Origin: Avibacterium avium
Lineage (GTDB): Bacteria; Pseudomonadota; Gammaproteobacteria; Enterobacterales; Pasteurellaceae
DNA length: 64,000 nt
NCBI RefSeq assembly: GCF_900454535.1
Contig: NZ_UGSP01000001.1
Location: forward strand, 476,501 to 540,500
Direction: 5' to 3'
The notes beneath the pieces are model-generated. The model made no database searches. It worked only from the letters and a program-made list of their open reading frames with translations, and had not been told where the DNA came from. A program made the position numbers and the translations under genes. Of the stretch, positions 41,311 through 52,158 are shown one piece after another. The first letter of the stretch is position 1, and every line of letters starts with the position of its first letter.

Positions 41311-42579
41311 TCACAATGCCTTTGCCAACAAGGTAACAGGGTGCAAACAAGTTACACTGGTGGACATATCAATTTGCCATTTGCAGGTTTCACACTCTGA
41401 AATCACAAAATCAAATTGGCCTTCTTCAATATGCTCAAACAAGGTTTTACCAATGGCTTGAGAAACTTCATAGTTTTCTGCTTTAAAGCCATAAGTCCCA
41501 GCAATACCGCAACATTGGCTTGGTAGCATTACCACCTCTAAATCAGGAATTAGTTTTAGTAGCGCAAGTGTATAAGGCGCCCAGCCCGCTTTATCCACGT
41601 GGCAAGCGGTGTGATATGCCACTTTCAACGGCATTGATTTAAACTGCGGTGCGTTTTTACGTTGAAATAATTGATACAAATACTTCGTTACAATATTAAT
41701 GTGTGGACGTACTTTTGCGTTATCCATTCCCAAAATATGATGATATTCATCACGTAAATTCATTGTGCAACTAGAGGACGTTCCCACCACATCAAGCTCT
41801 TGATTAATAATGGTATTTTCTAGCTGAGCAAGGTTAAATTCGGCAAGTTGTCTAGCACGTTTTGGAAATCCGTTCACGCTTAATGGCAATCCGCAACATT
41901 TTTCTTTTTCTAGCAACATTACGCCAATATCTAGGGCGTTGAAAACCTTGATTAAATCCTTACCGAGTTGTGGATTATTATAATTCACATAACAACCGTG
42001 ATAGTATGCCACTTTGTCTTTGTAATAACGCTGACGCTCAAGGGCATTATTTTTATACCATTGACGGAATGAGCCAAAGGAATATTTCGGCAAACTACGA
42101 TGCTGGCTTACTTTTAAGGTTTTTTCCAGTAGGAATTTCGTGGCTTTCAAGCCTGTAATAGTGTTCACCACTGGCGCAAAAGGCGTGTTGAGTTTGCCCA
42201 TTATGTCGGTGTTACTTAGCACCGCATCACGCAATTTGTGAACCAAGGATTTTTTCTGCTCTTTCAAATGGTTATTACGCGCACGAACGATCAAATCGCC
42301 AATTTTTACATCAGAAGGGCAAGCCACTTCACAGCGTTTGCAGTTGGTACAATATTTCAGTGCTTCATCATAGAATGCGGCACTTTTTAGACGAAAACGT
42401 TCCCCATCTGGGCCAGCTTGTTTCGGACCAGGATAAAGCGGATTTTGTTTTGATACTGGGCAAACCGCCGTGCAAGCCGTACATTTTATGCAACTTTCAA
42501 AACTGTTATCCACATATTGATGTGTGGGTGGCAAGGCGGCATTTTGTTTTGCGTTTTCGATTAATTGTTGAATGTTCAT
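41311..42579 (-). CDS. glpC: Anaerobic glycerol-3-phosphate dehydrogenase subunit C
   Basis: 422 residues. Two [4Fe-4S] ferredoxin motifs near the N-terminus (CIKCTACTAVCPVSK and CTNCKRCEVACPSD). Two CCG domains follow (EKCCGLPLSVNG, SQCCGIAGTYG) that bind a further cluster and quinone-side partners. It anchors GlpAB to the membrane and passes electrons to menaquinone. The ATG overlaps the glpB stop by one base (TAATG). Confidence 0.96.
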   Translation of the reverse strand: MNIQQLIENAKQNAALPPTHQYVDNSFESCIKCTACTAVCPVSKQNPLYPGPKQAGPDGERFRLKSAAFYDEALKYCTNCKRCEVACPSDVKIGDLIVRARNNHLKEQKKSLVHKLRDAVLSNTDIMGKLNTPFAPVVNTITGLKATKFLLEKTLKVSQHRSLPKYSFGSFRQWYKNNALERQRYYKDKVAYYHGCYVNYNNPQLGKDLIKVFNALDIGVMLLEKEKCCGLPLSVNGFPKRARQLAEFNLAQLENTIINQELDVVGTSSSCTMNLRDEYHHILGMDNAKVRPHINIVTKYLYQLFQRKNAPQFKSMPLKVAYHTACHVDKAGWAPYTLALLKLIPDLEVVMLPSQCCGIAGTYGFKAENYEVSQAIGKTLFEHIEEGQFDFVISECETCKWQIDMSTSVTCLHPVTLLAKAL

Positions 42580-43871
42580 TATTTGCCCCCTGCAAGAATC
42601 TGTTCTGCCACGGTGAGCGCGGTAACCACCGCCACGCCCGAGCTACAACCGAGTTCTAAATTATTGTAACCGCCAATCACTGAGCCGATAGCGTATAAAT
42701 TCGCTAAAATCTCACCGCACTTTTGCACTTGGCATTTTTCATTAATTTTTACCCCCGCACTTTGATAAGGTTGCGGAGCGGAAAAGCGATCTCTTGTCCA
42801 AGAAAGGCGGTTGCCATTATCAAAATCGCCGTTGCCGATAATATCGAGATCAAAAATAGGCTCAAGAACCCGTTCAAATTCCGCCACAATCCCTGAGCTA
42901 AAATAATGCCCTGAAGCCAGCACAAAATGCTCAGCATAAAGCGCATCATCTTGATGTAATTGCGTGTAAAGGGCTTTCACTTGGTGATCCTCAATATCCG
43001 CCCGCAACGCTTTGTCCCCATTGAGCATTACACCGCCCAGCTTTTCAAAATGATCTCGCAGGGCTTTTCGCTGACGCATTCCCAGTAAAGAAGGCGGTAG
43101 TGTTGGTAGTTCAAATAAATTTAGCCCTGTCGCCTGTTTGAGGCTGTTGAAGAAATGATTGTCGCTCATTCCAAAACAGGCGGGTAAAAACACCGCACTT
43201 GCGTTTCCTGCGGCTTGTTGGATCTCTCGCACTAACTCGCCGAACGCCAGTTTATGCTCCAGTACTTGGGAAATATTGACGCTACGAAATTCCCGTGCGT
43301 TGTTGCGAAGTTGGTCTAATTGCGGAATGTGTAAATAGCCAATGCTCACATCACAATGGGCAAATTGCGGATTTTGTTTTAAGTTATCCGCTAATAATTG
43401 TGGTTGGAAATCGTGGTAACCCTCAATGCCTAGCACTGCAATGCGTTTATGGGGAAATTCAGCTTGTGATAATGGCAAGGCTGGCACGCTGTTTGCCGAA
43501 AGCCAAGTGCGACGTAAACCGCCCAAAGGAGTAACACGGAGATGATTTTCTTTATGTGAGCCAATCAGATCCAAATTGAGCGATTGGGCTAATTGTTCAA
43601 AGTGTTCTGCTTTAGCAAGCACCTGATCTTTTCCCAATAAGGTATAGGGGTGATGTGGCACTTGCTCAGCAAAGTGCGGGTAAAAATCTGCAAAATTTTC
43701 CACCGCACTTCCATCTGGAAGCTGGCTGAGTAAATCTAACGAGCCAGAGGAAAAATCCATCGCCGCTTGTCCGTTGTTTACGATGGCACAATGTTTACCT
43801 TGTTGTTGCAAGGCGATACCGCAGGTTAGCCCTGCCAATCCGCCACCGATAATAATCACATCAAATTTCAT
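42579..43871 (-). CDS. glpB: Anaerobic glycerol-3-phosphate dehydrogenase subunit B
   Basis: 430 residues, flavoprotein with FAD-binding [20 protein letters not shown] at the start and a C-terminal [20 protein letters not shown]. The open frame runs back to 43919, but the ATG at 43871 gives the family start [11 protein letters not shown]. It overlaps the glpA stop by 11 bases. Middle gene of glpABC. Confidence 0.95.
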   Translation of the reverse strand: MKFDVIIIGGGLAGLTCGIALQQQGKHCAIVNNGQAAMDFSSGSLDLLSQLPDGSAVENFADFYPHFAEQVPHHPYTLLGKDQVLAKAEHFEQLAQSLNLDLIGSHKENHLRVTPLGGLRRTWLSANSVPALPLSQAEFPHKRIAVLGIEGYHDFQPQLLADNLKQNPQFAHCDVSIGYLHIPQLDQLRNNAREFRSVNISQVLEHKLAFGELVREIQQAAGNASAVFLPACFGMSDNHFFNSLKQATGLNLFELPTLPPSLLGMRQRKALRDHFEKLGGVMLNGDKALRADIEDHQVKALYTQLHQDDALYAEHFVLASGHYFSSGIVAEFERVLEPIFDLDIIGNGDFDNGNRLSWTRDRFSAPQPYQSAGVKINEKCQVQKCGEILANLYAIGSVIGGYNNLELGCSSGVAVVTALTVAEQILAGGK

Positions 43872-45552
43872 TGCTGTCTGTCCCCTGTGTGGCTTGTTCA
43901 TCAAGTGGTTTAACATCATTCAAACCAAGTAAACTGTAATAAATCCAGCTGGTAAATTCTGCTTCACGCACTGCTTCTCCCCAAGCGATAGGCTGAATTC
44001 CCCGCCAACGTTCTTCCATAAAAGAAGCCAGCTGGGTGGTGGATTGACGCGGGGTTGCTACTTTAAAACGTGCCATTAAGCCCGCCGCTCGACAAGCACA
44101 GAGTTCCGCTTGGCAGGTTCCCATTCCTACACGGGTGCGGCGGCGTAAATCCACCAAATTATTCACTTTGAGTTCATCAACGGCATAACGCACTTCCCCT
44201 GCACTCACCGCTTCGCATTCGCACACTAACGAGCGATCGAGGCGTTCTTTTTCTAATAATTTTGTGGCTCGTTGCCCGTGGCGATAAACCGCTGAAATTT
44301 TAATCGGGGTTGGGAGGGAAATAATTTGTTTGTAGGTTTCTTCTTGTGTTGTGCCTGAACCCGGTAAAGGTTGGCTAGCAGTGGTACAAGTGGCAGATTT
44401 ATTGAGTTTTTTACACACGAGATCTGTCGCCCATTCTGCCATTAAACGATAGGTCATTAATTTCCCACCTGTGATGGTAACGAAGCCCTCTAAACCATCA
44501 CGCTCTGCGTGATCCAGCAACACAATGCCACGGCTCACATTTCGCCCTGATGGATCATCATCAGTGGCAACCAGTGGGCGTACCCCAGCATAAGCACGCA
44601 GCACGCGGGTATGACGTAGGGAAGGGGCGAGTTTTTCCCCTTCACGGAATAAAATATCCACTTCTTCTGGCGTTACCACCATATTATCAATTTGATCATA
44701 AGGAATTCGGCTAGAGGTTGTGCCGATCACACAAATGGTATCCCCCGGCACGAGAATATCCGCATCGGCAGGCTTGCGACAGCGGTTAATCACTAGATTA
44801 TTAATGCGGTGGCCCATAATTAACAGCGCCCCTTTGGCTGGGAACATTCGGATTTTGAGATCGGCATATTCGGCAATGCCTTGCCCCCAAATTCCGCCAG
44901 CATTCACCACCACAGGAGCGAAAAACAAACGTTCTACTTTATTTTTATGATCGTAAACTTTTGTTCCAATTACGCGATCGCCCTCGCGGATTAGCCCTTT
45001 TACTTCGCAATAGGTAAAAATTTTCGCCCCATTTTCACTGGCATCAAGCATATTTGCCGCGGTTAAGCGAAACGGATCGATAGCACCATCAGGCACAACC
45101 ACCGCGCCCACTAAATTCGGATTGACCGAAGGCTCTAAGCGTCTGGCTAAATCAGGTTCAATCGCCACCGCTTCAATACCAGCATTATCGCAAGCGGTAA
45201 GAAAGGTTTTTTGATAGGCCAAATCATCTTCAGGCAGCGTGATAAATAGCCCTTTGGTGTCTTCAATACAATGGCGCGCGATATTTTTTAAAATGAGATT
45301 TTCTTGGATACATTCGCGCGCAGATTCTTCATCATTCACCGCATAACGCGCGCCACTGTGCAACAGCCCGTGGTTACGCCCTGTTGCTCCTGTGGCAATA
45401 TCACGGCGTTCCAACAACACACAATTAATGCCACGCAACGCACAATCTCGTGCAATACCTGCACCCGTAGCCCCGCCGCCAATGATGATTACGTCTGTAT
45501 TAATAGGCGAAAAGTCCTGTGCATTTTGATAAAAGTGCGGTGATTTTTTCAT
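43861..45552 (-). CDS. glpA: Anaerobic glycerol-3-phosphate dehydrogenase subunit A
   Basis: 563 residues. FAD-binding [20 protein letters not shown] near residue 21, then the DAO fold. A C-terminal BFD-like [2Fe-2S] region has [11 protein letters not shown] and [14 protein letters not shown]. It oxidises glycerol-3-phosphate to DHAP when O2 is lacking. Transcribed divergently from glpT across CRP and GlpR sites. Confidence 0.97.
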   Translation of the reverse strand: MKKSPHFYQNAQDFSPINTDVIIIGGGATGAGIARDCALRGINCVLLERRDIATGATGRNHGLLHSGARYAVNDEESARECIQENLILKNIARHCIEDTKGLFITLPEDDLAYQKTFLTACDNAGIEAVAIEPDLARRLEPSVNPNLVGAVVVPDGAIDPFRLTAANMLDASENGAKIFTYCEVKGLIREGDRVIGTKVYDHKNKVERLFFAPVVVNAGGIWGQGIAEYADLKIRMFPAKGALLIMGHRINNLVINRCRKPADADILVPGDTICVIGTTSSRIPYDQIDNMVVTPEEVDILFREGEKLAPSLRHTRVLRAYAGVRPLVATDDDPSGRNVSRGIVLLDHAERDGLEGFVTITGGKLMTYRLMAEWATDLVCKKLNKSATCTTASQPLPGSGTTQEETYKQIISLPTPIKISAVYRHGQRATKLLEKERLDRSLVCECEAVSAGEVRYAVDELKVNNLVDLRRRTRVGMGTCQAELCACRAAGLMARFKVATPRQSTTQLASFMEERWRGIQPIAWGEAVREAEFTSWIYYSLLGLNDVKPLDEQATQGTDSNEI

Positions 45553-45615
45553 CGCTTTTCCCCCACATTAAATTTGTAAATAAAAAGATAAGATTAACAG
45601 CCTTATCATACGACA

Positions 45616-45628
45616 AATGTTCGTTTTA
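45616..45628. promoter_or_regulatory. Possible GlpR half operator near glpA
   Basis: AATGTTCGTTTTAGA, read from 45616, contains the ATGTTCG half of the GlpR operator. The right half is degenerate. It lies about 65 bases upstream of glpA. Confidence 0.4.
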
Positions 45629-45660
45629 GAAAATAAAATGAGCGAATTTGTATTAAATTA

Positions 45661-45676
45661 TGTGAGGTAGATCACT
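45661..45676. promoter_or_regulatory. CRP-type site, glpA-glpT gap (glpA side)
   Basis: TGTGAGGTAGATCACT: TGTGA, six bases, TCACT; one mismatch from consensus. It lies 109 bases upstream of glpA. CRP control of both glpACB and glpTQ is established in E. coli. Confidence 0.7.
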
Positions 45677-45711
45677 ATTTATCCGTCATTGAAAAGTTTT
45701 TGTTATTTTTT

Positions 45712-45727
45712 TGTGATAAACATCACA
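45712..45727. promoter_or_regulatory. CRP-type site, glpA-glpT gap (glpT side)
   Basis: TGTGATAAACATCACA is a perfect TGTGA-N6-TCACA, 51 bases from the site at 45661 and 111 bases before glpT. Confidence 0.8.
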
Positions 45728-45781
45728 TCTTAAACTTTATCTGCTTTTCGTTTTTTATTTTTTCGCTATGATATGTTGGAA

Positions 45782-45801
45782 ATGTTCGTAAAAGAACGTA
45801 T
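45782..45801. promoter_or_regulatory. GlpR operator before glpT
   Basis: ATGTTCGTAAAAGAACGTAT is a near-perfect inverted repeat built on TTCG/GAAC, close to the E. coli GlpR operator consensus (ATGTTCG followed by CGAACAT). It lies 37 bases upstream of glpT, where a repressor would block transcription. Confidence 0.72.
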
Positions 45802-45837
45802 TTCATCTATAAAAAAATAACAACTTGGAGAATATCT

Positions 45838-47283
45838 ATGTTTGGACCATTTAAACCAGCTCCTCACATTGCGGAGCTGCCAAAAGAAAAGATAGATTCC
45901 ACTTATAGACGCTTGCGTTGGCAAGTGTTTGCAGGGATCTTCTTTGGTTATGCGGCATATTATTTTGTGCGCGCAAATTTTGATTTAGCACAGAAAGGGT
46001 TAATTGAAGCAGGGCTTTATAATAAAGCGGAACTCGGTATTATTGGTACTGGTGCGGGTTTAGCTTATGGTTTGTCAAAATTCTTTATGGCGAGTATTTC
46101 TGACCGCTCAAATCCGAAAGTTTTCTTGCCTTGTGGTTTGTTGCTTTCAGGTTTATGTATGACCCTAATGGGCTTAATGCCTTGGGCGACATCAGGCATT
46201 TTAGTGATGTTTGTGATGATTTTCCTTAATGGTTGGTTCCAAGGTATGGGGTGGCCACCGTGCGGACGTACAATGGTACACTGGTGGTCAAAAAATGAAC
46301 GTGGAACAATCGTGTCTATCTGGAATACCGCACACAATCTCGGGGGAATGGTGCCGGGCGCAATGGTGTTATTAGCCAGTGCGATTTATTTCAGTGAACA
46401 CGGCGTGCAAGCCACCGCAAAAGATGTATGGCAACAAGCGCTTTACTATCCAGGTATTGCGGCAATGCTTGCGGCGATCCCTGTATTCTTTGTAATGAAA
46501 GATACACCACAATCTTGCGGTTTACCTGCCATTGAAAAATGGCGTAATGATTACCCAGATGACTATAACGAAAAAACCTACGAAAACGATCTCACAGCAA
46601 AAGAAATTTTCGTTACTTATGTATTGAAAAACAAATTGTTATGGTACATCGCCATTGCTAACGTGTTCGTTTATCTGATTCGTTATGGTGTATTAAAATG
46701 GTCGCCAGTGTATTTGGGTGAAGTGAAACACTTCAATATCAAAGGTACGGCTTGGGCATACACCATTTATGAATTAGCGGCGATTCCGGGAACGCTTATC
46801 TGTGGTTGGGTATCCGATCACCTATTTAAAGGTAAACGTGGTTTAACTGGTTTCATCTTTATGATCTTAACCACCATTGCGGTAGTAGCATTATGGTTAA
46901 ACCCAGCAACACCAGAATCTGAACTTGCGCAATATGCAGGCAAAGCGTGGTATCAAAATCCGTATCAATTAACTGACTTTATCTTAATGACCACCATCGG
47001 TTTCTTAATTTATGGCCCAGTAATGTTGATTGGTTTACACGCCCTTGAACTTGCACCGAAAAAAGCCGCAGGTACAGCAGCGGGGTTCACTGGTCTATTT
47101 GGTTATCTCGGTGGTACCGTTTCCGCTTCAGCCGTTGTGGGTTGGGCTGCGGAATACTACGGCTGGGACGGTGGTTTCTATGTAATGATCACTGGCGGTA
47201 TCTTGGCAGTATTGTTACTCTTAATCGTAACTATTCAAGAAGCAAAACATAAAGCCACATTAGGCGATCACTACGGTAAATAG
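45838..47283 (+). CDS. glpT: Glycerol-3-phosphate:phosphate antiporter
   Basis: 481-residue MFS transporter with 12 spans (E. coli GlpT 452). [20 protein letters not shown] and [20 protein letters not shown] are the organophosphate antiporter signatures; the Arg in the first span region and the His in MVHWW belong to the substrate path. GGAG precedes the ATG. It supplies substrate to GlpABC and works with the downstream glpQ. Confidence 0.96.
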   Translation: MFGPFKPAPHIAELPKEKIDSTYRRLRWQVFAGIFFGYAAYYFVRANFDLAQKGLIEAGLYNKAELGIIGTGAGLAYGLSKFFMASISDRSNPKVFLPCGLLLSGLCMTLMGLMPWATSGILVMFVMIFLNGWFQGMGWPPCGRTMVHWWSKNERGTIVSIWNTAHNLGGMVPGAMVLLASAIYFSEHGVQATAKDVWQQALYYPGIAAMLAAIPVFFVMKDTPQSCGLPAIEKWRNDYPDDYNEKTYENDLTAKEIFVTYVLKNKLLWYIAIANVFVYLIRYGVLKWSPVYLGEVKHFNIKGTAWAYTIYELAAIPGTLICGWVSDHLFKGKRGLTGFIFMILTTIAVVALWLNPATPESELAQYAGKAWYQNPYQLTDFILMTTIGFLIYGPVMLIGLHALELAPKKAAGTAAGFTGLFGYLGGTVSASAVVGWAAEYYGWDGGFYVMITGGILAVLLLLIVTIQEAKHKATLGDHYGK

Positions 47284-47294
47284 TGAATAATTAG

Positions 47295-47322
47295 AAAGGA
47301 AGTGCAGCAATGCCCTTCCTTT
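47295..47322 (+). terminator. Terminator after glpT
   Basis: AAAGGAAG/CTTCCTTT, extended by GCA/TGC inside, then TTTTATT. It lies in the short gap before glpQ, so glpQ may depend on readthrough or its own promoter. Confidence 0.8.
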
Positions 47323-47376
47323 TTTATTGATAAAAATTCGGTGAAAAAGCACCGCACTTTACTAAAAGGAGTTTTT

Positions 47377-48468
47377 ATGACATTCAAATTAAAAAAATTA
47401 GCTCAAGTTGTTGCCTTATCCACCTTGGCATTTACTTGTGTGCAATCAGCAAACGCAATGCCGACAATGAACAATAATGAAAAACTTGTTATCGCTCACC
47501 GCGGAGCAAGTGGCTATTTGCCTGAGCATACGCTAGAAAGTAAGGCACTAGCATTCGGGCAAAAAGCGGATTATTTAGAACAAGATTTAGCGATGACGAA
47601 AGACGATCATTTAATCGTGATCCACGATCATTTTTTAGACGGGCTAACTGACGTGGCGAAAAAATTCCCTGATCGTAAACGCGCAGATGGGCGTTATTAT
47701 GTGGTGGATTTCACCCTTGCGGAGATTCAATCGCTCAATATGACCGAAAATTTCAAAGTGGTAGATGGTAAACAGGTACAGGTTTACCCTGATCGCTTCC
47801 CAATGTGGAAATCCCATTTTAAAATTCACACCTTTGAAGATGAAATCGAATTTATCCAAGGACTAGAAAAATCTACAGGCAAAAAAATTGGGATTTACCC
47901 TGAAATCAAAGCCCCTTGGCTACATCATAAAGAAGGGAAAGATATTGCCAAAGCGACCTTGGAAGTGCTGAAAAAATATGGTTATACGCAAAAATCCGAT
48001 CGCGTTTATTTGCAAACCTTTGATTTTAATGAGCTTAAACGCATCAAAACTGAGCTAATGCCAAGTCTAGGAATGGATCTTAAATTAGTCCAGCTTATCG
48101 CCTACACCGATTGGCACGAAACGGAAGAAAAAAATCCGCAAGGCGAATGGGTAAACTATGATTATGGTTGGATGTTCAAAGATGGTGCAATGGCTGAAGT
48201 GGCAAAATATGCAGACGGCGTAGGGCCAGGTTGGTATATGCTAATCGATCAAGAAAATTCCACCAAAGATAAGGTGGTTTATACCCCATTGGTGCAAGAG
48301 CTAAAAAAATACCAAATGGAATTACACCCTTACACCGTACGCAAAGATGCTTTACCTGTATTTTTTACTAACGTAAACCAAATGTACGATGCTTTGTTAA
48401 ACCAAGCTGGCGCAACAGGTATTTTCACCGATTTCCCGGATACCGCGGTGGAGTTTTTGGGGAAATAA
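47377..48468 (+). CDS. glpQ: Glycerophosphodiester phosphodiesterase, periplasmic
   Basis: 363 residues. Hydrolyses glycerophosphodiesters to glycerol-3-phosphate for GlpT. Catalytic region IAHRGASGYLPEHTLESKAL near residue 37. Very similar in pattern to H. influenzae protein D (for example LVQLIAYTDWHET, YADGVGPGWYM), but without the lipobox: the signal peptide appears to be cut at SANA-M (about residue 26), and the only nearby Cys is in LAFTC, which is not a lipobox. So it is probably soluble and periplasmic. AAAGGAG sits before the ATG at 47377. Confidence 0.95.
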   Translation: MTFKLKKLAQVVALSTLAFTCVQSANAMPTMNNNEKLVIAHRGASGYLPEHTLESKALAFGQKADYLEQDLAMTKDDHLIVIHDHFLDGLTDVAKKFPDRKRADGRYYVVDFTLAEIQSLNMTENFKVVDGKQVQVYPDRFPMWKSHFKIHTFEDEIEFIQGLEKSTGKKIGIYPEIKAPWLHHKEGKDIAKATLEVLKKYGYTQKSDRVYLQTFDFNELKRIKTELMPSLGMDLKLVQLIAYTDWHETEEKNPQGEWVNYDYGWMFKDGAMAEVAKYADGVGPGWYMLIDQENSTKDKVVYTPLVQELKKYQMELHPYTVRKDALPVFFTNVNQMYDALLNQAGATGIFTDFPDTAVEFLGK

Positions 48469-48480
48469 GTCTCAACCAAC

Positions 48481-48508
48481 AAAAAACCCTACTTGCGTAG
48501 GGTTTTTT
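48481..48508. terminator. Bidirectional terminator between glpQ and rpmE
   Basis: 12-base-pair stem AAAAAACCCTAC/GTAGGGTTTTTT around a four-base loop. A-run left, T-run right, serving both convergent genes. Confidence 0.92.
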
Positions 48509-48521
48509 ATCATCAACAATC

Positions 48522-48734
48522 TTATTTTGTGCTTGGAATGCTGAAGCGTTTGTTGAAGCGTTCAACACGACCACCTGTATCAACAACACGTTGTTTACCT
48601 GTATAGAATGGGTGGCAGTTGCTACACACATCTAGGTTTAAGTCTTTACCTAATGTTGAACGTGTTTTAATTACATTACCGCAAGAACAAGTTGCCGTAA
48701 TTTCTTTGTATTCTGGATGAATAGCTTGTTGCAT
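48522..48734 (-). CDS. rpmE: 50S ribosomal protein L31, zinc-binding type
   Basis: 70 residues. The zinc ligands are intact: CSC near residues 16-18 and CSNC near 37-40 ([14 protein letters not shown]), so this is the C+ form (RpmE) and not the zinc-free paralogue. Length equals E. coli L31 (70). Divergent from priA, as in enterics. Confidence 0.96.
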   Translation of the reverse strand: MQQAIHPEYKEITATCSCGNVIKTRSTLGKDLNLDVCSNCHPFYTGKQRVVDTGGRVERFNKRFSIPSTK

Positions 48735-48937
48735 AATAGAAAAACCTCAATTTGAAGCCACTCCGCTCTCTAAAACTGAATTTAGCACCGAGTGTGGTTA
48801 ATATTACGTTTATAGTGAATCACCATAAACAGGATCGTTTATTCAAGCCGCGAATTATACCGAAAAAAAAGGAATATTCAAGGGGCGAGATTATTCCGCT
48901 ATAATAAGGGCAATTTTTGTTTGTTAAGGCTCGCATA

Positions 48938-51124
48938 ATGAAACTTGTTCGTGTAGCGCTGGCTGTGCCGTTGTTCCAATTTTTTGATTATCTTCTGCCC
49001 GAAGGCTTAAGCCCTGTGATGGGTGGGCGTGTGGTTGTGCCATTTGGAACGCAAAAACGAGTAGGGATCGTGGTGGATTTTCCCACTGAAAGTGAGATCG
49101 AACCAAAACAGCTCAAAGGGATCTTGAGCGTGCTAGATGAACAAAATTTATTTAACGAACCTGTGTGGCAGCTCATTCACTGGGCAGCGAATTATTATCA
49201 AGCGCCCTTGGGAGAAGCCTTATTCCAAGCCTTGCCAGTGAAATTGCGGCAGGGTGAAAGTGCGGTGCAAAATTCGCAAGTTTTTTTCCATATTACAGAA
49301 TTAGGCGAGCAAGCCTTGCGTGAGAATTTGCTGAAACGCGCGAAGAAACAGCAAGAAGCCTTGCAATTATTGGCCGCACAGCCTGTGGAAAAAGGGCAAA
49401 ATCCCTTTGCCGCGAGCATTTGGCAGAACCTGAAAGAAAAAGGCTATGTGGTAGAAAAAGAGCAGCTAGCGGAAATTCGCCCTTGGCAAGATATTGAACA
49501 GCCGATCGTAAATGAGCAAAATAAACATCGCTTAAATAAAGAACAGGCGTTGGCGCTAGGGCAAATTTTATTTCATCAAGGCTTTGCGGCGTGGTTGATT
49601 GATGGCGTAACGGGGTCGGGTAAAACGGAAATCTATTTACAAAGCATTGAAGAAACCTTGAAAAAAGGGCGACAAGTGCTGGTGCTTGTGCCTGAGATTG
49701 GCTTAACCCCGCAAACTGTGCAACGCTTTAAGGCGCGTTTTAATGTGGAAATTGATGTGCTGCACTCTAATTTGAACGATACACAACGCTTGCAGGCTTG
49801 GCAACGGGCAAAATCAGGACAAAGTGCGGTGGTCATTGGCACGAGATCGGCACTGTTTACCCAATTTGCCGATCTTGGTTTGATCGTGATTGATGAAGAA
49901 CACGACAGTTCCTTTAAACAGCAAGAGGGTTGGCGTTATCACGCGCGGGATCTGGCGGTGGTGTATGCCAAACAGTTGGATATTCCCATTTTATTAGGAT
50001 CGGCAACGCCAAGCCTTGAGAGCTTAAATAACGTGAAGTTGGGCAAATACCAGCACATTATTTTGCAAAAAAGAGCAGGAAATAGTACCGCACTTCAGCA
50101 ATTTGTTATCGATCTGAAACATCAGCGTATGCAAAATGGCTTGTCAGATGCCCTTGCCAACAAAATGCAGGAACATTTACAGCAAGGCAATCAAGTGTTG
50201 TTATTTTTAAACCGCCGTGGTTTTGCGCCCGTGTTGTTTTGCCACGAATGTGGCTGGATTGCTGAATGTCAGCATTGTGAGAAACCTTACACATATCATC
50301 AACATCAACGCGTGTTGCGCTGCCATCATTGTAACTCACAAAAGCCCATTCCAATGCAATGTGGGCATTGTGGTTCAACCCATTTGATGACCACAGGCCT
50401 CGGCACAGAACAGTTGGAAGAAACCTTAAAACAACGTTTTCCTGACTATGTAGTAAGTCGTATCGATCGCGATAGCACCGCGCGCAAAGGCAAGCTAGAA
50501 CAGCATTTGCAAGATATTCAGCAAGGCAAAAGTCAGATTTTAATTGGTACGCAAATGCTCGCAAAAGGCCATCATTTTCCTAATGTTACCTTAGTGGGCT
50601 TAATGAATGTGGATAACGCCTTGTTTTCTTTGGATTTTCGAGCAGAAGAACGGCTTGCTCAGCTTTATGTGCAGGTGTCAGGGCGCGCGGGGCGCGGTGA
50701 AAAACACGGACAAGTGGTGCTGCAAACACACTATCCCGATCACCCCTTATTACGCACCTTGTTAAAAGAGGGTTATGGCGAATTTGCTCAGCAAGCCTTG
50801 CAGTTACGCCAACAAATGGGGCTGCCACCTTATAGCGCACAGGCCTTATTTCGCGCGCAGAGCCGACATAGCGAAGAAGCGGAGCAGTTTTTACAACACA
50901 TTGCCGAACAGTTACAACGACAAAATGTGGCAGGCTTGCAAATTTACGGCCCATTGCCCGCGCCCTTTAGTAAAAAAGCAGGGTTTTACCGCTGGCAATT
51001 ATTGCTACAACATTCTTCCAAAGCGAAATTACAGCAAGTGTTAAACCAGTTTAAACAGCATATTCCGCAAAAGGCTCACCAAGTGCGGTGGATTTTAGAT
51101 GTGGATCCGTTAGATTTAAGTTAA
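48938..51124 (+). CDS. priA: Primosomal protein N', replication restart helicase
   Basis: 728 residues (E. coli 732). The N-terminal 3'-end-binding domain begins MKLVRVALAVPLFQFFDYLL. Helicase Walker A is in DGVTGSGKTEIYL (near residue 230) and the DEEH box in LIVIDEEHDSSFKQQEG. Paired zinc fingers are CHECGWIAECQHCE and CHHCNSQKPIPMQCGHCGS. It reloads the replisome at stalled forks. ATG at 48938 is chosen over the longer frame because it gives the family start. Confidence 0.97.
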   Translation: MKLVRVALAVPLFQFFDYLLPEGLSPVMGGRVVVPFGTQKRVGIVVDFPTESEIEPKQLKGILSVLDEQNLFNEPVWQLIHWAANYYQAPLGEALFQALPVKLRQGESAVQNSQVFFHITELGEQALRENLLKRAKKQQEALQLLAAQPVEKGQNPFAASIWQNLKEKGYVVEKEQLAEIRPWQDIEQPIVNEQNKHRLNKEQALALGQILFHQGFAAWLIDGVTGSGKTEIYLQSIEETLKKGRQVLVLVPEIGLTPQTVQRFKARFNVEIDVLHSNLNDTQRLQAWQRAKSGQSAVVIGTRSALFTQFADLGLIVIDEEHDSSFKQQEGWRYHARDLAVVYAKQLDIPILLGSATPSLESLNNVKLGKYQHIILQKRAGNSTALQQFVIDLKHQRMQNGLSDALANKMQEHLQQGNQVLLFLNRRGFAPVLFCHECGWIAECQHCEKPYTYHQHQRVLRCHHCNSQKPIPMQCGHCGSTHLMTTGLGTEQLEETLKQRFPDYVVSRIDRDSTARKGKLEQHLQDIQQGKSQILIGTQMLAKGHHFPNVTLVGLMNVDNALFSLDFRAEERLAQLYVQVSGRAGRGEKHGQVVLQTHYPDHPLLRTLLKEGYGEFAQQALQLRQQMGLPPYSAQALFRAQSRHSEEAEQFLQHIAEQLQRQNVAGLQIYGPLPAPFSKKAGFYRWQLLLQHSSKAKLQQVLNQFKQHIPQKAHQVRWILDVDPLDLS

Positions 51125-51266
51125 AACTTGCTAGCCATTACCCCTATTTTTCAGTAGAATTGCGGTTATTTTTTATTATGGTTGGGGATAATTGTTAAAT
51201 TTCCCACTGATTGAGTAAATTTATCCTAAATTTTGACCGCACTTTTAATGGAAACAAGGTGTTATT

Positions 51267-52091
51267 GTGGCTAAACGTGATTATGTTTCTCGCCGATCTG
51301 GCGCAACAAATAAGAAAGCAAAGAAAGTAAATAAATCAGTAGTTTTAACGATCGTGGCATTAGTGATCGCGCTATTTGCTGGCGGATTATATTTTCTTAA
51401 GCAAAAATCTAACGAAATTGCCCCTGTTGTGCCTACGCCAGAGAAAAAAGCGCCAAAAAGCGTCTTGCCAACGCCACCCGAAGAAGTGTGGAGTTACATT
51501 AAGGCCTTGGAAACGCGCACTGTGCCTGTGGACGATAATCCAAAATCTTTGGAAAAAAATATGCGTTTAACAGAAGAGCAGAAAAAAGTGCTAATCGAAA
51601 TGGAAAAAGAGCAAAAGGCTGCCGAAGCCGCGCGCTTAAAACAGGCTGAAGAACGCAAGAAAGCCGAAGAACAGGCAGCCAGAGAAGCCGCGAAAAAACC
51701 AGATCCAGCCAAAGCTAGCGTGGTGGAAAGTAAGCCTGCTGTGGTGGAAGCTAAACCTGTTGCGAAAGTAAAAGAAGAAGCTAAAAAAGCGGAAACAGCG
51801 AAAAAACAAGAAGCTGAGAAGAAAGCAGAAAGCACGAAAAAAGTGGAAAACGCAGTAGCGAAAAACACGGGCGGAGAGAAAAAATATGGCTTGCAATGCG
51901 GCGCATTTAAAAATCGTCAGCAAGCAGAAAATGTACAAGCTAAGTTGATAATGTCAGGCTTTAATGCTCGCGTTAATGCAAGCGCAGAGTGGAATCGAGT
52001 AGTGATTGGGCCAATTGGTGATCGCGCCACAACGGTGAAATCCCTCGAAAAAGCCAAAACCATTACCCCTTGCGTATTAGTGGGAATGTAA
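51267..52091 (+). CDS. ftsN: Cell division protein FtsN
   Basis: 274 residues. Start is GTG (51267) behind AAGGTG. A short basic cytoplasmic tail (AKRDYVSRRSG) is followed by one span at about residues 25-45, then a low-complexity Lys/Ala/Glu linker (about 110-200). The C-terminal SPOR domain (about 210-274, YGLQCGAFKNRQQAENVQAK) binds denuded glycan at the septum. It lies directly after priA, the enterobacterial order. Confidence 0.93.
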   Translation: MAKRDYVSRRSGATNKKAKKVNKSVVLTIVALVIALFAGGLYFLKQKSNEIAPVVPTPEKKAPKSVLPTPPEEVWSYIKALETRTVPVDDNPKSLEKNMRLTEEQKKVLIEMEKEQKAAEAARLKQAEERKKAEEQAAREAAKKPDPAKASVVESKPAVVEAKPVAKVKEEAKKAETAKKQEAEKKAESTKKVENAVAKNTGGEKKYGLQCGAFKNRQQAENVQAKLIMSGFNARVNASAEWNRVVIGPIGDRATTVKSLEKAKTITPCVLVGM

Positions 52092-52115
52092 TTCATCAGC
52101 TGATTAATTGTAACG

Positions 52116-52140
52116 AAAGCCATCTTACCTTGATGGCTTT
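52116..52140 (+). terminator. Terminator after ftsN
   Basis: AAAGCCATC/GATGGCTTT with a seven-base loop and TTTTAA downstream. Confidence 0.85.
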
Positions 52141-52158
52141 TTTAATGAGAGAAGTAAA

